Assembly: GCA_021814805.1 (NCBI GenBank)
Contig: JAKAHT010000012.1
Location: 6,566 to 12,857 of the forward strand
From: a bacterium
Lineage (GTDB): Bacteria > Patescibacteriota > Minisyncoccia > UBA6257 > GWB1-50-10
Reading direction: 5' to 3'
DNA: 6,292 bases
The notes beneath the pieces were generated by a model. It saw nothing but the letters and a program-made list of their open reading frames with translations. It did no database searches and was not told the origin of the DNA. Position 1 is the first letter of the stretch, and every line of letters begins with the position of its first letter. The translations under genes were made by a program, and so were the position numbers. Positions 5,648 through 6,292 of this stretch are shown here, piece after piece.

Positions 5648-6219
5648 TGTCTTTGGATTTAAGCATTTTTAATTCAATTCATGGATTAGCTGGCTTGTCC
5701 GGCGTCTTTGATTTTTTTGGGGTTTTTCTGGCTTATTATTTGCCTTATATTTTAGGTTTTGCACTTTTAATTTTTATCTTGAACAGAAAAGGGATAAAAA
5801 ATAAACTCTTAACCTTTTTTTATTTAGTTTTTACGGGTTTGGTTTCAAGATATGTTTTAACATCGATTGTGAGATTCATTTTACCAAGGGAAAGGCCTTT
5901 TGATGCCCTGAATTTTACCCCTTTAATTCCGGAGAGTGGCTCTTCCTTTCCTTCCGGTCATGCCGCATTCTTTTTCGCCATTGCTCTTGTTTTACTTTTG
6001 ATCGATAAAAAATGGGGCATGTGGTTCCTAATATCCTCCATTTTTATAGGAGTAGCCAGGATTTTCGTAGGTGTCCATTGGCCAAGCGATATATTGGGAG
6101 GTTTTGTTGTTGGTTTTCTGACTTTTATTATATTTAAATTATTATTCTCCAAAAATTATGCTCCGAAAAAGGAAGAAATCTCCAAAGAGGCTAAAGATAT
6201 CGACGAGCCGGTTCAGTAA
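5647..6219 (+). CDS. PAP2-family membrane phosphatase (possible undecaprenyl-diphosphatase)
   Basis: This is an integral membrane phosphatase of the PAP2 (type 2 phosphatidic acid phosphatase) superfamily, 190 residues. All three signature motifs are present: an RX6RP form of KX6RP at R76-P84 (Arg replaces the first Lys), FPSGH at 101-105 with catalytic H105, and R-x5-H-x3-D at R138, H144 (nucleophile) and D148. Hydrophobic stretches suitable as membrane helices lie at about 24-46, 54-74, 107-119, 123-143 and 149-168, followed by a short charged cytoplasmic tail. The family includes BcrC-type enzymes that dephosphorylate undecaprenyl diphosphate to recycle the cell-wall lipid carrier; the size and the simple single-domain form fit that role. 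Phosphatidylglycerophosphate or other lipid phosphates cannot be excluded. The start shares one base with the rpsR stop, so translational coupling is likely. Codon use differs from the upstream genes: T-rich, with only 5 of 20 isoleucines as ATA. Confidence 0.9.
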   Translation: MSLDLSIFNSIHGLAGLSGVFDFFGVFLAYYLPYILGFALLIFILNRKGIKNKLLTFFYLVFTGLVSRYVLTSIVRFILPRERPFDALNFTPLIPESGSSFPSGHAAFFFAIALVLLLIDKKWGMWFLISSIFIGVARIFVGVHWPSDILGGFVVGFLTFIIFKLLFSKNYAPKKEEISKEAKDIDEPVQ

Positions 6220-6292
6220 AGAAATAAAATTAATTAAGGACGGAAAGGTGGGGATACTTCCGACCGACACCCTTTATGGCCTGGTGGGGTCA
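6158..6292 (+). CDS. tsaC: YrdC/Sua5/TsaC-type threonylcarbamoyl-AMP synthase, N-terminal fragment
   Basis: An open frame of 45 codons runs from ATG 6158 off the window end. Residues 20-45 carry the family N-terminus: a short helix (EIKLIKDG), a beta strand (VGILP) and the signature PTDTLYGLVGS, in which the PTDT-x-YGL segment belongs to the ATP/threonine site of Sua5/YciO/YrdC proteins. These enzymes make threonylcarbamoyl-AMP from threonine, bicarbonate and ATP, the first step of t6A37 modification in tRNAs reading ANN codons. The short TsaC and long Sua5 types cannot be told apart from this fragment, and the related YciO/HypF families are less likely but possible. The frame is closed upstream by TGA at 6119-6121, and 6158 is the only ATG. 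It lies inside the phosphatase gene, giving a 62-base overlap and a Lys/Arg-rich lead of about 19 residues that may not be native. No Shine-Dalgarno site precedes it. Confidence 0.8.
   Translation, partial: MLRKRKKSPKRLKISTSRFSKEIKLIKDGKVGILPTDTLYGLVGS

Noticed and set aside
6104..6134. Promoter-like TTGTTG and TATATT before the tsaC-like gene
   Set aside because: Spacing is 19 bases and the stretch is AT-rich because it encodes a membrane helix; such matches are expected by chance.
1..6292. Mobile elements, CRISPR arrays, tRNA or rRNA genes
   Set aside because: Every base is accounted for by tightly packed protein genes or gaps of 12 bases or less; no repeats-with-spacers, transposase motifs or RNA gene signatures were seen.

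Overview
This window looks like the genome of a small-genome bacterium, most likely of the Candidate Phyla Radiation / Patescibacteria and perhaps Parcubacteria-like. The evidence is a compact bacterial RNA polymerase beta' with a charged helical insertion in its clamp and no SI3 insertion in the trigger loop; genes packed end to end with almost no Shine-Dalgarno sites; strong use of the ATA isoleucine codon; and rpsF-ssb-rpsR with no rplI after it. The lineage is an inference from these traits, not a database result.

Layout: every gene is on the + strand and the window is coding almost throughout. The largest gap is 12 bases, so no intergenic stretch approaches 300 bases. The 3' part of rpoB (1-845) is followed 4 bases later by a complete rpoC (850-4548). 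rpsF (4549-4974) starts on the base after the rpoC stop. Next come ssb (4976-5425), rpsR (5438-5647), a PAP2-family membrane phosphatase (5647-6219, one base shared with rpsR), and the first 45 codons of a YrdC/Sua5/TsaC-type gene (6158 to the window end), which overlaps the phosphatase by 62 bases.

The genes form a core information-processing run: transcription (beta and beta' subunits), translation (bS6 and bS18, which bind next to each other in the 30S subunit), DNA maintenance (SSB), and probably tRNA t6A modification (TsaC). The membrane phosphatase would recycle a lipid carrier or act on another lipid phosphate. No terminator was found between genes, so read-through from rpoBC into the ribosomal block is plausible. 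One weak internal promoter candidate lies at the end of rpoC.

I found no mobile element, CRISPR array, RNA gene or defence system. What deserves a second look is mostly in the polymerase (substitutions in the F-loop, bridge helix and rudder, and the clamp insertion), the all-ATA isoleucine usage that breaks at the phosphatase gene, the alike tails of RpoB and RpoC, and how translation starts without Shine-Dalgarno sites. I do not see an obvious new multi-gene system.
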